DNA of 64,000 bases, from NCBI RefSeq assembly GCF_019279795.1, contig NC_056750.1, forward strand, positions 700,621,721 through 700,685,720, read 5' to 3'. The position numbers and the translations under genes were made by a program. A model generated the notes under the pieces. It saw nothing but the letters and a program-made list of their open reading frames with translations. It searched no databases and was not told where the DNA came from. This DNA comes from Protopterus annectens. Taxonomy: Eukaryota; Chordata; Ceratodontiformes; Protopteridae. Below, piece by piece: positions 32,224-44,150 of the stretch; the stretch's first letter is position 1; every line of letters starts with the position of its first letter.

Positions 32224-34800
32224 TCAAAGAAAGCACCATAACTTACAAGTATAGAGTCTTTTGCATACAAGAGTTATGTGCTTTCTATAAAGACAATCTG
32301 GATTGGCAGTTACATCTTCATTACCGAGAGGTCTAAGGTTAGCAGAAATACAGTCAGCTTGACATTTAAGACTTTCCAAGGCTACGTGGACCATCCTTCT
32401 TAACCACAATGCTATCCACATGAAGACCCCTTTCCTGTCTCTGAAAATTGAACAAAGTGGAAAAAAGAGATATACCAACAAACCATACACATACAAAAGA
32501 AAGGTTAATTACACCAGGAAAAGCCCTCCAGGCTAGTCAAGTTGGAAGTTGGAGATAGCAGGCTGAGAATTGCAATGAACATGGAACATCTATAATCTAA
32601 AGCTACCATAACAGTAAGGATGCAACTTCCATACTTGGGATTGAAATTGCTCACTTCATCACCCAGAGGACAGCGTCTCATGATAAAGCTCTTGAATAGA
32701 TTTTCGTAAAAGAAAACTTAGGATTACACCTTCTTTCAGTGTCTTGCTGAAATATTCACAGAAGCCCATACAGCCACTGCACAAATATTATCCAATCCTG
32801 CAGTTTTAAATAATGTCTGCAAAGTGACCATGATCCTAGTCGAGTGCGATCATGGCTCTGACAGCAAATATTAGTCAGGCTTTTGACAGCAAAAGTGAAC
32901 TGACATCCATGTAGATGTAGATGAGGTTAACTTTGAAACTTTATTTCTCAGTTTATTTTTAAGAGAACAAAATGAAACTTTGGGATTCCTTTCTGATGGA
33001 CTATTCTATCAGAGTAAAATCAGAGTTGCCAAAGAACGCCCAAATAATGCAAAATCATTGCTCTTGATTTGAACTAGGAAAGCATATAGGTAAATTAATA
33101 GACCTATATACATTAGCCTCTGTTGTAACTTTAGTTTGAAGAAAGGATTGGTCCTAATGGGTAAAGTGCCTTTGTGAAATCCCAGATAAGGACTAGCAGA
33201 CAAAGTCTACTGTTTGGAAATAGGACTGGCTGAGGTAATAGCTATCACAAAGAGTCTCTTCCAAGGTACAGACTAGGTGTTGCTGCACATTCAAATAGTG
33301 ACTGAATTAAGTTTTATAAGTTTTATAACATAAAATAAAGATGGCGGAAGGTTGTAGAAGAAAGATACATTTCAGAAATGTTTTGCAAACTTTCAGAGAT
33401 ACCAGCATTAAGAAGTTAATGCCTTAATGGAAATAAGAGATGGCTGATGGGCAGCTTTCACTGAAAAACAATTGAGACCAGAGTAAAAGGGAAAAAATAA
33501 TCTGAAGTACATAAATCAACAATGCATGGTACCAGGATTGTGAAAGTATTTATACCCAGGGACCCTGGGTTGCAGTTCAAAACAAGTCCACTTGCTGTTA
33601 TAAATTTTTCTTGTGCTCTTATCTGTGATAAGAAGCAAGTACTCAGATCATACTTAAGATACTAACAGTCCCTGGCCATCACTTGGAGTCAAGAAATGAT
33701 GTAATTAGCCAGGAAGATTGAAGCGTCTACATGAGGCTTTCATGATTGGTGTATTAGAAGTTCTCGGACTGATCCAGACATAAAAGTCCGTCTAGAAAGT
33801 GAGGCCACAGCTTGCTGGGCCAAAAAGAAGCTGTCAGATGGATGTTAGTCATCTGCATCTTGCCCTTCTGAATAAAATCAGGAGAAGAGGAAATGAGGGA
33901 AAGACCAGATGAAAGCTGAAGGCCACTTATGAAAGAGTACATCTCTAGGGTGTCCTCCAAAGAGAGAAAGGGGAAACAAAACACTGCTTGGGGTTGCAAA
34001 TAAACTGAAGCAAGGCTTTACCAAGTAGTGGAACAGTTTCTATGATACAGAAAGGTAGCCTGTTCCCAAACTCTCATGGCGTACTGACATACAGGATGCA
34101 CCTTGGAGGAAGTAGTCTTAATACATCGAAAAAGATGAGAAAAGACTGCTCTTAATTTCCACAGCATTTATTTCCAGAGTGGTCTTTGTTTGTGACTATG
34201 CCCTTTAGACAGCTTGTTCCTGAAAATGCCCCATCCTAGTGCAGAGGCATCTATAGTGACTGTTACAGCAGACACAGAGTCTTAGAAGGCTCTACCCAGG
34301 AACACGATGGACTCTTGCATCCCTTAAATGACATTATCCTTGCCTTTCTGAGATACTTTAATTTTAATCAAAGTTCAAGAGGTCCAATGACTGATTCCAC
34401 TTAGCTCATAGTTCTGTGTGTGTCATACATTCCATTTAGACACAGAAGCTGCAGAGTCCAAGCAAACATATGGTTGCTGGAGCAGTCTAATTTTCTGAAT
34501 CTTGAGATATATTAAGTTGAAGAGAAAAACAATGTCTTGAGGAAATTATGTCTGACAAATAAGGTGTCCATTTGTGATGAATTTTGGGAACCAGCCAGGG
34601 CATCACATTGTTCAGTGTCATCCCTTAAGGACTGGATACTGAAAGAAAATACTCCCTTGAGCCTATGATGCTATCCATCAGCAGGGTCACCAGGAGCTAG
34701 CCAAGCAGGTAAGGGAAGGTAACACACCCTGGTGTCCCACAGAGATGAGTGCAAATACTAATATATGCACTTTGGGACTGAGGTGAAAGCAAATGGCAGA
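32224..34800 (-). mobile_element. DIRS-type retrotransposon relic 3, RNase H to recombinase
   Basis: Minus-strand domains in order are RNase H near 34290-34150 (a DASALGWGIF stretch), the region between RNase H and recombinase at 33999-33754 (YSFISGLQLSSGLSLISSSP and HLTASFWPSKLWPHFLDGLL, equivalent to APHWPRQVWFP at 59.0 kb), then recombinase at 33500-32600 (SPYLGFHKGTLPIR). No terminal repeats were found. The RT part lies beyond an L2-like relic, at 36.8-37.25 kb. It is heavily mutated. Confidence 0.6.
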
Positions 34801-34859
34801 GTCCAGAAATGAAAGTGATAGACTAATGTATTAGAAAAACTGCACACTAAACTTAATTC

Positions 34860-36330
34860 TAAGCCCAACAGTATACACCCCAATTCATCAGAAAGACAAT
34901 TCATCCTGTCTATGCCATTAGATCACATCTTTAAATGTTTCTCCCACATCAGGAGTAGTTTAAGAAGAATTTAAATATTCCCCATAGTCCCTATACCTAC
35001 AGAAATCTACTCCCCTCAAATTCCTAGAATCACCAATTCATATTGATTCTATGTCCTATCGCCAATGTTTTTGAAAAACACATTTATGAACAAATTAACA
35101 TATCAGTCGATATGGTCTGTTTAACTGAAATACAACGCAGCTTTAAAAATGGACACAGTAGCCAGACTGCCATTAACAAAGTCACTGAAAAAAATCCTTC
35201 ATGTATAGAAAAGGGGAAAAAACTGGAACATCTATTATAGACCTCACCAAAGCACTTCAGAGCATTAATCATTACTACTACTAGACACACTACAATTGGT
35301 CTCATTTGGTACTGATGCTACTGCTTGTTTTAAAAAGCTATCTTTGCAAATGGACCTTCAAATAAAAATCAGGACATCATCTATCTGTCATTGGTTATTT
35401 CACCTCGGATGGTCTTCAAGTATCTGAGAAGATCTCCTTTTCGTCCTGTTCATTAATGATCTCTGCACTCAAATTTCACTATATAACATAATACTACATG
35501 CATGTGACATTGTTTTACACAGAAAAGGGTCCATCTCTCATAAAAAAGTTCATAGAGATCTTCAAAAGAAAGATTTTTCTACCCTGTGCAAATGGGGCAT
35601 ATTAAATGGCTTTTCAGTTAATACCTCCAAGATGGTCTCAATGTTATTTGGTAACCAATAAGACTTTCCAAAAACAAACGTCTTTCACTAACAACTGACA
35701 GTGCTCAAAGACACAAGGTTCAGCAATATAAATACCTAGGACCAAACCTTAATTTCACACACACCTTCAAGACATACAGTGATATCAGTACTACAAAAGT
35801 AACATCTGACTTAGAGCTGAATACTCAATTTTTAATTATCTCACCCCAAAACACAGGTGTGTCCTGCTCATCAACATCCTTATATCTAGATTCTACATAT
35901 ATCCCAAAATACAAGTATAATCAATTTCACTGTAAATAATAAATATATCTACACACACAATGTGTATACATACACACAAACACGTATATACATATACGTG
36001 TATACAGACACATACGTAGACTTGCACACCAAGGTCCTGCTAATGAACACCTCTGAACTCCACTACAGAGATCCAAACAACTCCTGCTGCTATCCATGCT
36101 ATACAGCTTCTGTCTACTCTCACAATTAAATTAATACACTACAGATGCTGCCCATCCATATCAAGCAAACAAAATGTTAGTTTGTCTTACAGGCTTCAAG
36201 ATTATGCTGATAACACCCTCTCATTCTACAAACCACCATTTTACCTGGCCTGGGAAAAGTTTTTCAGTAACATCACATCCACCAGCTGGAAACACCATCC
36301 AGCTAAATCAGACAGGCTAAAAACAGCTAA
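34860..36330 (+). pseudogene. L2/CR1-like LINE reverse transcriptase relic
   Basis: The frame at 35043-35240 reads LCPIANVFEKHIYEQIN and SFKNGHSSQTAINKVTE, matching the P-x-x-S-K-I-x-E-K and G-F-R-x-G-H-S-T-x-T-A motifs of L2/CR1 RT. In broken frames further on, the region 35480-35530 yields a YADD-like remnant, and 35730-35770 reads YKYLG followed by a THTFK-like stretch. No intact domain remains. It separates two halves of DIRS relic 3, which it probably interrupted. Confidence 0.6.
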
Positions 36331-36779
36331 AATCTCATCAAAAAGCGAGCTATAAATGCAACTACCTCAGAGATAAAGAGTAAACAACCCCTCTGCATAT
36401 TCCTAATCTTTCTCACTCCTCAGAACATTGCTAACAGTAAGCTTTACACTCAGTATCTTTACCTCTAAGGTGTCAATTAATGACTTCATCCCGTGTATAA
36501 TCTGATCAACTATTGGTCTGTGGTTTCTTCCCTTCTGTCTTTCCCTCTCTCCCAGCTACCTGAGTTTTTATATGGACTAGTCTGGTGACTCAAACCGTAC
36601 CAGTTTCAGGTAATGTCTGGAATGGTTTCATCATTGTGTTAACAGTCTGGTGCATTACTAACTTATGCTGTATAGTAGTATTTAGACCTTAGGATTTAAT
36701 TTTCTCTGCATGTGTATGCTTTCTGTGGAATCTACATGTTTACAACTGATCTTAACACATTGAACTGTAACTGCCCCCG

Positions 36780-37260
36780 GCACCCAGATTATGACAGAAA
36801 AAGGTCCCAACAGCTGCCCACTTACCTGTTCAACAAAGAGAAATGATTGAATAAATTAGTGAAGGAATGCACAAACTCCTTAACCACTTAATATGTAGGC
36901 AGGCCTTCTGGGTGCCCAAATGACACACACACTCTCATTCAAACAGACAGGGAAGAACTGTCCTGCACCTTGACAGTGTGTGAAAGGGCTCTTTTACTCC
37001 AAACTGATTTTGGTTGCTCAAGTCCAACAAGGGCCTGAGGTTATTCATTTTCTTGGGTATAAAAAAGACCTTCATTAAAGGCCTAGATCTTGCTGGTCAG
37101 GTAAAATCTGGATTGTTCTAGTTTAAGTAAAACTCACTGCCACCATTCTCTCTCAGGGAGCGGAATTCATGCCTCAGTGGGGGGGGGGGGGGTCACAGTA
37201 TCCTCAACTGTTTAGTATATGCTGACCTGACCACCTTTATGTTGCTGGCCACTCTGGATA
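36780..37260 (-). pseudogene. DIRS relic 3, reverse transcriptase start
   Basis: Minus-strand broken frames between 37120 and 36940 read MNNLRPLLDLSNQNQF, which corresponds to GDLRPILDLSQLNNHV in the RT of the element at 57.6 kb. The preceding SRFFYPRK-like text corresponds to the F-x-V-P-K-R motif. The catalytic LDD box is not found. Position and strand fit the missing upstream half of DIRS relic 3. Confidence 0.45.
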
Positions 37261-39894
37261 CCTGTCATCCTTGCTAAGCAGTCAGCAGTACTGCTTACCA
37301 GCGAAATGGTTAGGTTTGAATTGGAGCAAAGGGTTGACATGTGTGACTTTGGTTTTATTTTGAGGTCTTCCTTTGGTAAAATATCCTACCCACTCAGAGT
37401 CTAGGAAGTTTCTTATGCCAGGTCTCCCTGAAAATAGAACATGTGAATCATGTAGTTTATAGCACTCAATATAAAGGAAAAAGACATGCAAATCCTCTTC
37501 ACCAGCCAGTCCAGTGCATACAATTTTTTTTTTTATCTTGGATTGACTGTAGGTGTCTGGAAGCCTTTCTTAAGTCAGTCAAAGTAATGAAAAAGTTCAC
37601 AGACAGATTTTGGAGGTCTGTGTTGTCTTAAATCTAATGAACTCCAACACCCCCCACCTAAATGCGGTCATCTGCTAGGGATGGGGGAAACAGCCTCTTC
37701 ATCTTCTTCTGTGTTCAGGATGCCACACTCTGGTGAGCCCAGGTGCTTTTAGAATCTTTTCTAACCAGATGGGATAATTATAAATGGAAGGAACACTCAT
37801 TCCCCTGAATGAGGTCTTACAATCTGGTGGAAGGCCCGTGTCCCATAGTACTCTATAAAACAGGTGTATTACTGACAACACAGACACGTGAGCTCCCAAA
37901 TTACAGGCTTTTTTTGGAAGTCCATGTCATGGAAGATGCATGCAAGGAAGTCTAAATCACTGGTACTAGGACGAATGCCAGGCCCACAGATCAAGCCACT
38001 GAAAATGACCCTTTAGAGTCAAGGCCCAGACCAACTTTTACCCAAGAGTTTGATACCCCTGCCAATACTGAAGTTGAGACTGCTGCCATCAGTCTTGATA
38101 TTCATAAAGCTAATCTCTCAGATGCATAGTAGTTTTTGATAAATTCAGGCTATGTCTGTATTCCAAAGAGCCGGCCCTTTGTCTTGACACTGACTCTAGT
38201 GCCGGCTGCTCCAAGGTTAAAACTCCTGGCATCATCAGTGAGTGGGAAAGTTGAGGCTGAGTGCTGCGACTCTAAAGATGAAGTTGCAGTTGATCCAGAA
38301 ATATCAGCCAGTGCAGGCATCAATGGGTTGACTGGTGGCCTTGCAGGGAGTGGGTTCTCCAGCAGCCACTGAAGGAAATCTCAGGTACACAGCAGAAAAC
38401 TTTGGCAAATAAAGTGCCTGCCTCTACCCGAGTGGGGGGAAATGATCTGAGACCAAATATGTTGTGCTGTAAGGAAGACCTACCACATTTTACTATAATC
38501 TAAATCCACAGAAGTGGACCTGTCACACCTGACTAACCTAAGTGGGTCCAAGGAGTCTGATGTTCACGCTCAGAAGCCACCAATGACAAATCACTGGGTT
38601 AGGAGCAAGCAGCAGGGGATTCTATGGATAAACATGTTTTAGCTGCTGGTGAAAAGACACCCTAACCTGGACTTCTAAGCAACAGAACCCAAAACAACAA
38701 CTTCTTCAGAGGGATGAGGTGTCTTGTTGGCTTTAAATGAGTAGAGAGGGAAGCTGCCATCATACCTCTCAACTGTACCAAATTCCTTGGAAGTTACTGA
38801 TTTTGAGGGCAAAATAATGGGGTGCCATGAATTTCTGAGTGGTCCCTTCAATTCCTGATTTTTTTTTTAATCTTTATTTACGATTTTAAAGTACTGCTGA
38901 TGCTGTCACGCATCATCAGCAAGGAGCAGGAGCATGTGTGATGACATCAGCTTCTGGCAGTGCCTGGCTACATATTGGACCCTGAGATTGGGGCGGGCAG
39001 GAGTTTCAAACCTTCAGTGGATGGTGATGCACTGATGTTGGTAGCAGTGGTAACTACTCTAGAAGGAAAAAGTACGTTTGGCTTCTTGCAAATTAACTTA
39101 AAAAAAAAGCGCTGTAAGCTGTAACTGTTCTGTGTGATAAACTGATGTGCACTAACTAACTGCAACTAACTCCAGCACTACCTGCAGTTGTTTCAGGTCT
39201 CCAAACCATCAGTGAGCTCAAACGAATCACAGAGCTACGGGCAGCAGCCATCATACTTCAAATGGGGTGGCGGCTGTAGCACAGCATGAGAAATGACGGT
39301 CTGATTTGAGGTTTATCGCATTTTGGCATTGAGGAACATGCATTGGATGATGAAAAAGATGACAAGGAAAAGGGGGATGTGACTGAATAGCTGGCTAACC
39401 TGGTCTGGGCATTACGTAGCCCACAGCATAGCAGAGAGATTAAGATATGATTACTGAACTCTTAGAGTTCCTGGTGGGGGGGGAACGGGACAATGCAGAA
39501 ATGCCTGTATAGTAAAAGACCAATGCAAATTTGTTTTTTGTGACCTCCTTTGATTTTGTTTGTGACTTCTCTCTTTCAAATTTGAGGTTAGCAAACGAGT
39601 AAAAATTGATTATATGCTGGTGTAGATAGTCGATTTAGCTGTTTTACGTGAATACTAGCTGTTTAATGCACAGTTTATAGGTTTTCATTTTTTTGCATAG
39701 GTTCCTTTTGTATAATGCATATATATTCTAGATTTCACTGTACGCTTCTTTGTACAGCATCTACCTGACTGGTAAATTGGTGCAGATGGTTAACGTTTCA
39801 CGGAATAAAAAACGCACTGTACTAAGGCTCCAAATCTGCATATTACAGTAACAAAGTCTGTAATGGAGCAACAGGACATGTTAAAATTCAAAAT
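37261..39894. other. No gene recognised; partial family H repeat inside
   Basis: Poly-G and poly-T runs occur at 37180-37193 (just before) and 37525-37535. The stretch 37.9-38.6 kb may be decayed DIRS gag on the minus strand, but I cannot show motifs. The 38758-38890 segment (CATACCTCTCAACTG and following) is a half-copy of repeat family H. The rest holds nothing recognisable. Confidence 0.35.
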
Positions 39895-39946
39895 GTATCC
39901 AACAGAGGTACAGGAAGTGTATGCTGATGTCCCGTCAGAGCGGGGG

Positions 39947-39954
39947 TATAAAAG
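39947..39954 (+). promoter_or_regulatory. TATA box in DIRS 4 left terminal repeat
   Basis: TATAAAAG lies in a G/C-flanked context (GGGGGTATAAAAGC). The inverted counterpart is at 41785-41792 in the right repeat. It is placed where a DIRS terminal-repeat promoter would lie; function is inferred. Confidence 0.45.
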
Positions 39955-40499
39955 CATCAGCCGACACCATCTTCTTCAGTCTTTCTTGCCGCACGTGTGC
40001 CCCGCAAGCAGTTCGCAAGTCCGGCGATTGACCAGCTCTGTCCTTTGTTTCAGATCGTAAGGCATCAAAAGCTAGTACTTACCTTTCTGCCTTTTCTTGC
40101 CAGAGCCGATGTGCAGATAAAACTGCAAAGTTAATAATTGCTTGTCTTGTGGTAAACAAACTCCTCATATTCCTTCCTTCCCTTTTCCCTTCCCTGCCTT
40201 GGCCCCTCGTGCAGAGCATGCCTTCCTGTGCCCTGTGCCTTTCACTTAGGGCGCTTGGCAAGCCGGGCAGAATTTGCTGAAGACTTTTGCTGAAGAATCA
40301 TGCCGTATCGAACAACACATATCATCATGCCAAAAAGCGGAAGGACGGGACATATTGACGGCACTCGGATTCGCACCACCACCACACTAAACACCCCACT
40401 AAACATCGGTCTTCCGTTCGGTAATTCTTCTACCGCCATCAGGTCTCTCGCGGGCGATTTTACCGGTTCCGAAGACACCCCGGCGCCCCCGTGCCCCTT

Positions 40500-40740
40500 G
40501 TTGATGTTGAAATCAATTGAGGAAAAGGCAATAGAAAAGGTTCCTCATCAGGAAAGGCCAGGATTCTACTACTCAAGACTGTTCCTTGTTCCAAAAAGGC
40601 TGGTTACTTTGGACCTCAAGGAGGCATACCTGCATGTCCCAGTCAGACACAGCAGAAGATACCTGAGATTTTTCTTGCAGGGTCAGAGCATCAATTTCTC
40701 AGCATTGCCGACTATGTCATTCACTTACTACAGGCTTTGG
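40500..40740 (+). pseudogene. DIRS 4 reverse transcriptase fragment
   Basis: The frame reads AIEKVPHQERPGFYYSRLFLVPKRL, then VTLDLKEAYLHVPVRHSRRYLRFF (motif pieces SRLFLVPK and LDLKEAYLHVPV), the RT region with the first catalytic Asp. The usual 30-40 residues between LVPK and VTLD are missing, so a deletion lies at about 40600. SALPTMSF follows in place of ALPFGL, after which the RT is lost. Confidence 0.7.
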
Positions 40741-40959
40741 GATACACAGTCAACATCAAAAATCAAGACTACTGCCATCCCAACAAATAACACAAAATCA
40801 CAAATGGCTTTCCTCACAGAAGGATGACTGCAAGGAACATCCTGCAGGCCCCTGGTTTCATGGCATCTTGCATTCTTCTGATTCCACTTAAACAAAGGCA
40901 TGTCTTTCAACAAACCTCAAACAAGCCAAACCATTACAACAGATCTGCACATCAATCAA

Positions 40960-41473
40960 AAGAGATGCTGGCAGTGATTCATGTCTCCTGGAAAACAGTT
41001 TTCCTGTTGGCAATTACTTCAGCAAGAAGAGTTCCATCAGGACAGAGTCTCCTTAAAACCAAAATCCTTCATTCATGCCACAAGTGATCATCAGGGTTCT
41101 AAATCATCAAGCAATTCACCTGCTACTTCTTTCCCAATCCTCAAGGCCAACAGAAAGTCTGACTGCTGGAGTACAAGGAAAGGCAATTTCCAAACAAACA
41201 ATTTCAAAATGGATTGGAAACTGCATCAGATTCTGCTACTCTTTCCATGGAAAAGGTGTGCCAGCCAATATCAGGCCACACTCCATCAGAGTGACAGCCA
41301 CCTCCACAGCTTTTCTAAGAGGGGTGGCTACAAAGGACATTCTAGAAGCTGGCTACATGGAGCTCATGCATACATTTTCCAAACATTACAACCTGCCTTT
41401 ATATTCCAGATCCCGTGCAGGCTTTGCTTATGCAGTCCTGCAGGGCATTTTAGCTACACCATCCTTATCTTAG
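40960..41473 (+). pseudogene. DIRS 4 tyrosine recombinase, C-terminal half
   Basis: The frame at 40824-41087 includes VIHVSWKTVFLLAITSARRV (with the SARR catalytic Arg region). A frameshift follows, and the frame 41075-41473 contains KQTISKWIGNCIRFCYSFHG, PHSIRVTATSTAF (H-x-x-R) and ELMHTFSKHYNLPLYSRSRAGFA (with the putative nucleophile in KHYNL). It has the same motif order as the recombinases at 24.8-28.5 and 59.2-61.6 kb. Catalytic residues are largely kept, but the frame is broken. Confidence 0.75.
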
Positions 41474-41544
41474 ATCCTACCACCCCCAGCTTGGCTATGG
41501 TATTCAACCCATATGTCAGGACTGCAGTTGCATTCTTGAAGGAC

Positions 41545-41612
41545 ATAGTACAGTTTTGTACCTACCATAAATATAGATGTCCAATAGATATGCAACTGCA
41601 GCCCTCTGTAAT
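41545..41612. repeat. DIRS 4 internal complementary region
   Basis: AGTTTTGTACCTACCATAAA and GATATGCAACTGCAG here are the reverse complement of the element's outer right end near 41830-41885. Confidence 0.6.
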
Positions 41613-42064
41613 TCTCTTTTTTAGGGTCCACTACCCCCTTTTCATATTAGCTGGGGATATCTGTTATGGTGTATCTGTTTATTACTGTTTTGCATGTCTG
41701 CAATCTTTATCCATTCACTAAATTTAGCCTTCCTTGGAGGGCACCTGGCATCTGGGGCAAGAAGCACTGAAGAAGATGCTGATGCTTTTATAGGCTGCCT
41801 GAGGCAGGACAACCCATATGTCAGGACTGCAGTTGCATATCTATCGGACATCTACATTTATGGTAGGTACAAAACTGTACTGCCTCTTAGGTACACTAAA
41901 ATATAATTTATAAAGATGCAGATGTGCTTGTTTACATTGTGATACTATGATACATAGATATTTCAAGTAAATGGTCTACATAAAAAAGATGATTTATTTT
42001 TTAACATAAAGATGCATCTGGTTGTCTTTAAAAGACAATAACACAGTCTAATTATACTTTGCAG

Positions 42065-42127
42065 GCAATTTCCACAACGCTGCTCTCTGAAAGTCTCACG
42101 AGAATTGGTCAGAGCATTTTAGAAACG
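42065..42127 (+). other. Candidate host-gene exon
   Basis: The acceptor TTATACTTTGCAG precedes an open phase-0 stretch, AISTTLLSESLTRIGQSILE (21 codons to ACG at 42127), with GTCTTT as a weak donor. An alternative donor, CTG|GTAACA, lies at 42145. It is helix-rich, not simple sequence, and outside any repeat I can recognise. It could be the exon following 17641-17835, as the phases are compatible. The protein is not recognised. Confidence 0.35.
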
Positions 42128-42367
42128 GTCTTTTATATATACTGGTAACAAAAATAGCCAAAATAGTAAGGGAAAGTGGCACAGTCCTCTTAAAAATGAC
42201 GTGTAGAAAATATATTAAATCTGTCTTGTTCATTCACTGTTTGCCAAAAACATTAAAAGGCTGCTCTGTTTACAAGCTTAATTTGTAATGAGTATCATAA
42301 AAAAATATATAACTGAACATCCTGCTAATGTTTCAGTATTATATCTGATAAAAATCAATACCTAGTA

Positions 42368-42590
42368 CAGTGGATATAAAAAGTTCACACCCCCTGTTAA
42401 AATGCCAGGTTTTTGTGATATAAAAATGAGACCAAAATAAATAATTTCAAAACTTTTCCTACCTTTAATGTGACCTATAACCTGTACAATTCAATCGAAA
42501 AACAAACAGATCTGTTAGGGGAAAAAATAAAAAATGCACAATACGCTGGTTGCATAAGTGTGCATACCCTTAAACTAATACTCTTATTTT
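42368..42590. repeat. Tc1-like terminal inverted repeat, left
   Basis: This is the reverse complement of 44158-44373 over nearly its whole length, including CTAACAGATCTGTT-like and GCATAAGTGTGCATACCCTT segments. Confidence 0.9.
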
Positions 42591-42599
42591 AATTACAGC

Positions 42600-43578
42600 A
42601 TTCCGTCTTTTTGGGTAGGAGTCTATCAGCATGGCACATCTTGACATGGCAATATTTGCCCACTCTTCCTTGCAAAAGTGCTCCAAATCTGTCAGATTGC
42701 AAGGGCATCTCTTGTGCACAATCCTCCTTCAGGTCACCCCACAGATTTTCTATTGGATTTAGGACTGAGCTCTGCCTGGGCTATTCCAATACTTAAATTT
42801 TCTTCGGTGAAGCTGTTCTTTTGTTGAATTGGATGTATGCTTGGGGTCATTGTCATGTTGAAAGGTGAAATTCCTCTTCATCTTCATCTTTCTAACAGAC
42901 GCCTGAAGCTTTTGGGTCAAAAGTGACTGGTATTTCTAACGGTTCATAATTCTCTCCACCTTGACTAAAGTCCCAGTTCTGGCTGAAGAAAAGCAACCCC
43001 AAAGCGTGATACTGCCATCACCATGCTTTACCGTGGGGACAGTGTTGTTTTGGTGATGCGAAGTGTTGTTTTTGCTCCAAACGTACCTTTTGGAATTGTG
43101 GCCAGAAAGTTCAACCTTGCTCTCATCAGACCATAACACATTTTCCCACATGCTTTTGGGAGACTTGATTTATTGTTTTTCAAATTTTAGCTGGGCCTGA
43201 ATGTTTTTCTGTGTAAGAAAAGGCTTCCGTCTTCCAACCCTACCCCACAGTCCAGACATATGGAGAATACGGGAGATTTTTGGCACATGTAGTATACAGC
43301 CAGTTCTTGCCAGAAATGTCTGCAGCTCCTTCAGTGTTGCTGTAGGTCTCTTGGCAGCCTCCCTGACTAGTTTTCTTCTTGTCTTTTCATCAGTTTTGGA
43401 GGGATGTCCAGTTCTTTGCAACGTCACTGTTGCCCCAAATTTTCTCCACTTTTTGATGACTCTTCACTGTGTTCCATGGTATATCTAATGCTGTGGACAT
43501 TTTTATGTACCCTTCTCCTCACTGATACATTTCAACAATGAGATCCCTTTGATGCTTTGTAAGCTCTCTGCGAACCAT
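42600..43578 (-). pseudogene. Tc1-like transposase (DDE), decayed
   Basis: The start ATG is at 43578 (MVRRELTKHQR), with a stop about 17 codons later. The frame at 43427-43170 has the second helix-turn-helix and linker (GHPSKTDEKTRRKLVREAAK, TATLKELQ). The frame at 43151-42936 has [11 protein letters not shown] (first catalytic Asp) and [15 protein letters not shown]. Farther on FQHDNDPKHTS (second Asp) and, in another frame, LNPIENLWGDLK (Glu) are readable. All three catalytic residues can be seen, but in at least three frames. In active relatives it cuts at the terminal repeats and inserts at TA. Confidence 0.85.
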
Positions 43579-43769
43579 GTCTTTTGCTGTAGCAGGCAAC
43601 TGAGTAAATGTCATGAAAATCCTACTAAGACAGCTGAACTTTATTTGGGGTTAATCAGAGTCTCTTTAATCGATGGCAAGTGTGTACCCAAGAAGAATGA
43701 ATCTTGTAATTAAATCAAAAGATGCTTCAACAAAGTATTAGTTTAAGGGTATGCACACACAACAAAGTA

Positions 43770-44150
43770 GGGTCTATATTATGTGATCGAAGAATCTGTA
43801 CTTCGAACACACATTAATCAACACATGTACAGTGAACACTGTAAACCACTAATGGCCACGTCCTCAAATTTTTTCCTCGGAGAAAAAAATTCAGTTGGCC
43901 GTTATTGGAAATTGCCCTTTTCTTCAGTGTAGAGTGATCTTGGAGTTGGTATATTTAGTTAGGGAGGTGTGGGGGGTGAAGCCCTCCACTTAACTAGTGT
44001 TTTAAAGTTTGTTTTTTATTTTATGGCCACATGAATTTTTTCCCCGAGGAAAAAATTTGAGGACGTGGCCATTCACAATTTACAGCGTTCACTGTATACA
44101 TGTTTATTATGTGTTCAAAGAAGAGATTCTTCAATCACATAATGTAGACG
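43770..44150. mobile_element. Foldback MITE, copy F, nested in Tc1
   Basis: The left arm starts GGGTCTATATTATGTGATCG and the right arm ends with its approximate complement before 44150. TCCTCAAATTTTTTCC pairs with its mirror near 44035-44065. The centre (43900-44010) has the family's CAGTGTAGAGTGATCTTGGAG and TTGGTATATTTAGTTAG features. CAACAAAGTA flanks it at 43760-43769 and 44151-44160. Confidence 0.7.

Larger units (their letters stand above)
39895..41888 (+). mobile_element. DIRS-type retrotransposon 4, internally deleted
   Basis: The left terminal repeat (about 39932-40020) and right terminal repeat (about 41730-41880) are inverted and share CTATAAAAGCATCAGC-like text and ATCTTCTTCAGT...TTCTTGCC. 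A near-copy of the outer right end lies in inverted form at 41545-41612, the internal complementary region. Between them, + strand frames give an RT fragment (40500-40700) and a recombinase C-terminus (41075-41470). Most of gag, RT and RNase H is deleted, so it is a non-autonomous remnant. Confidence 0.75.

Noticed and set aside
39170..39500. Possible exon after GTTGTTTCAG near 39196
   Set aside because: An open helical stretch is present but runs into a stop after about 26 codons without a donor, and no homology is recognised.
43201..43488. 95-codon + strand frame in the Tc1-like element
   Set aside because: It is antisense to the transposase, whose motifs are clear on the minus strand.
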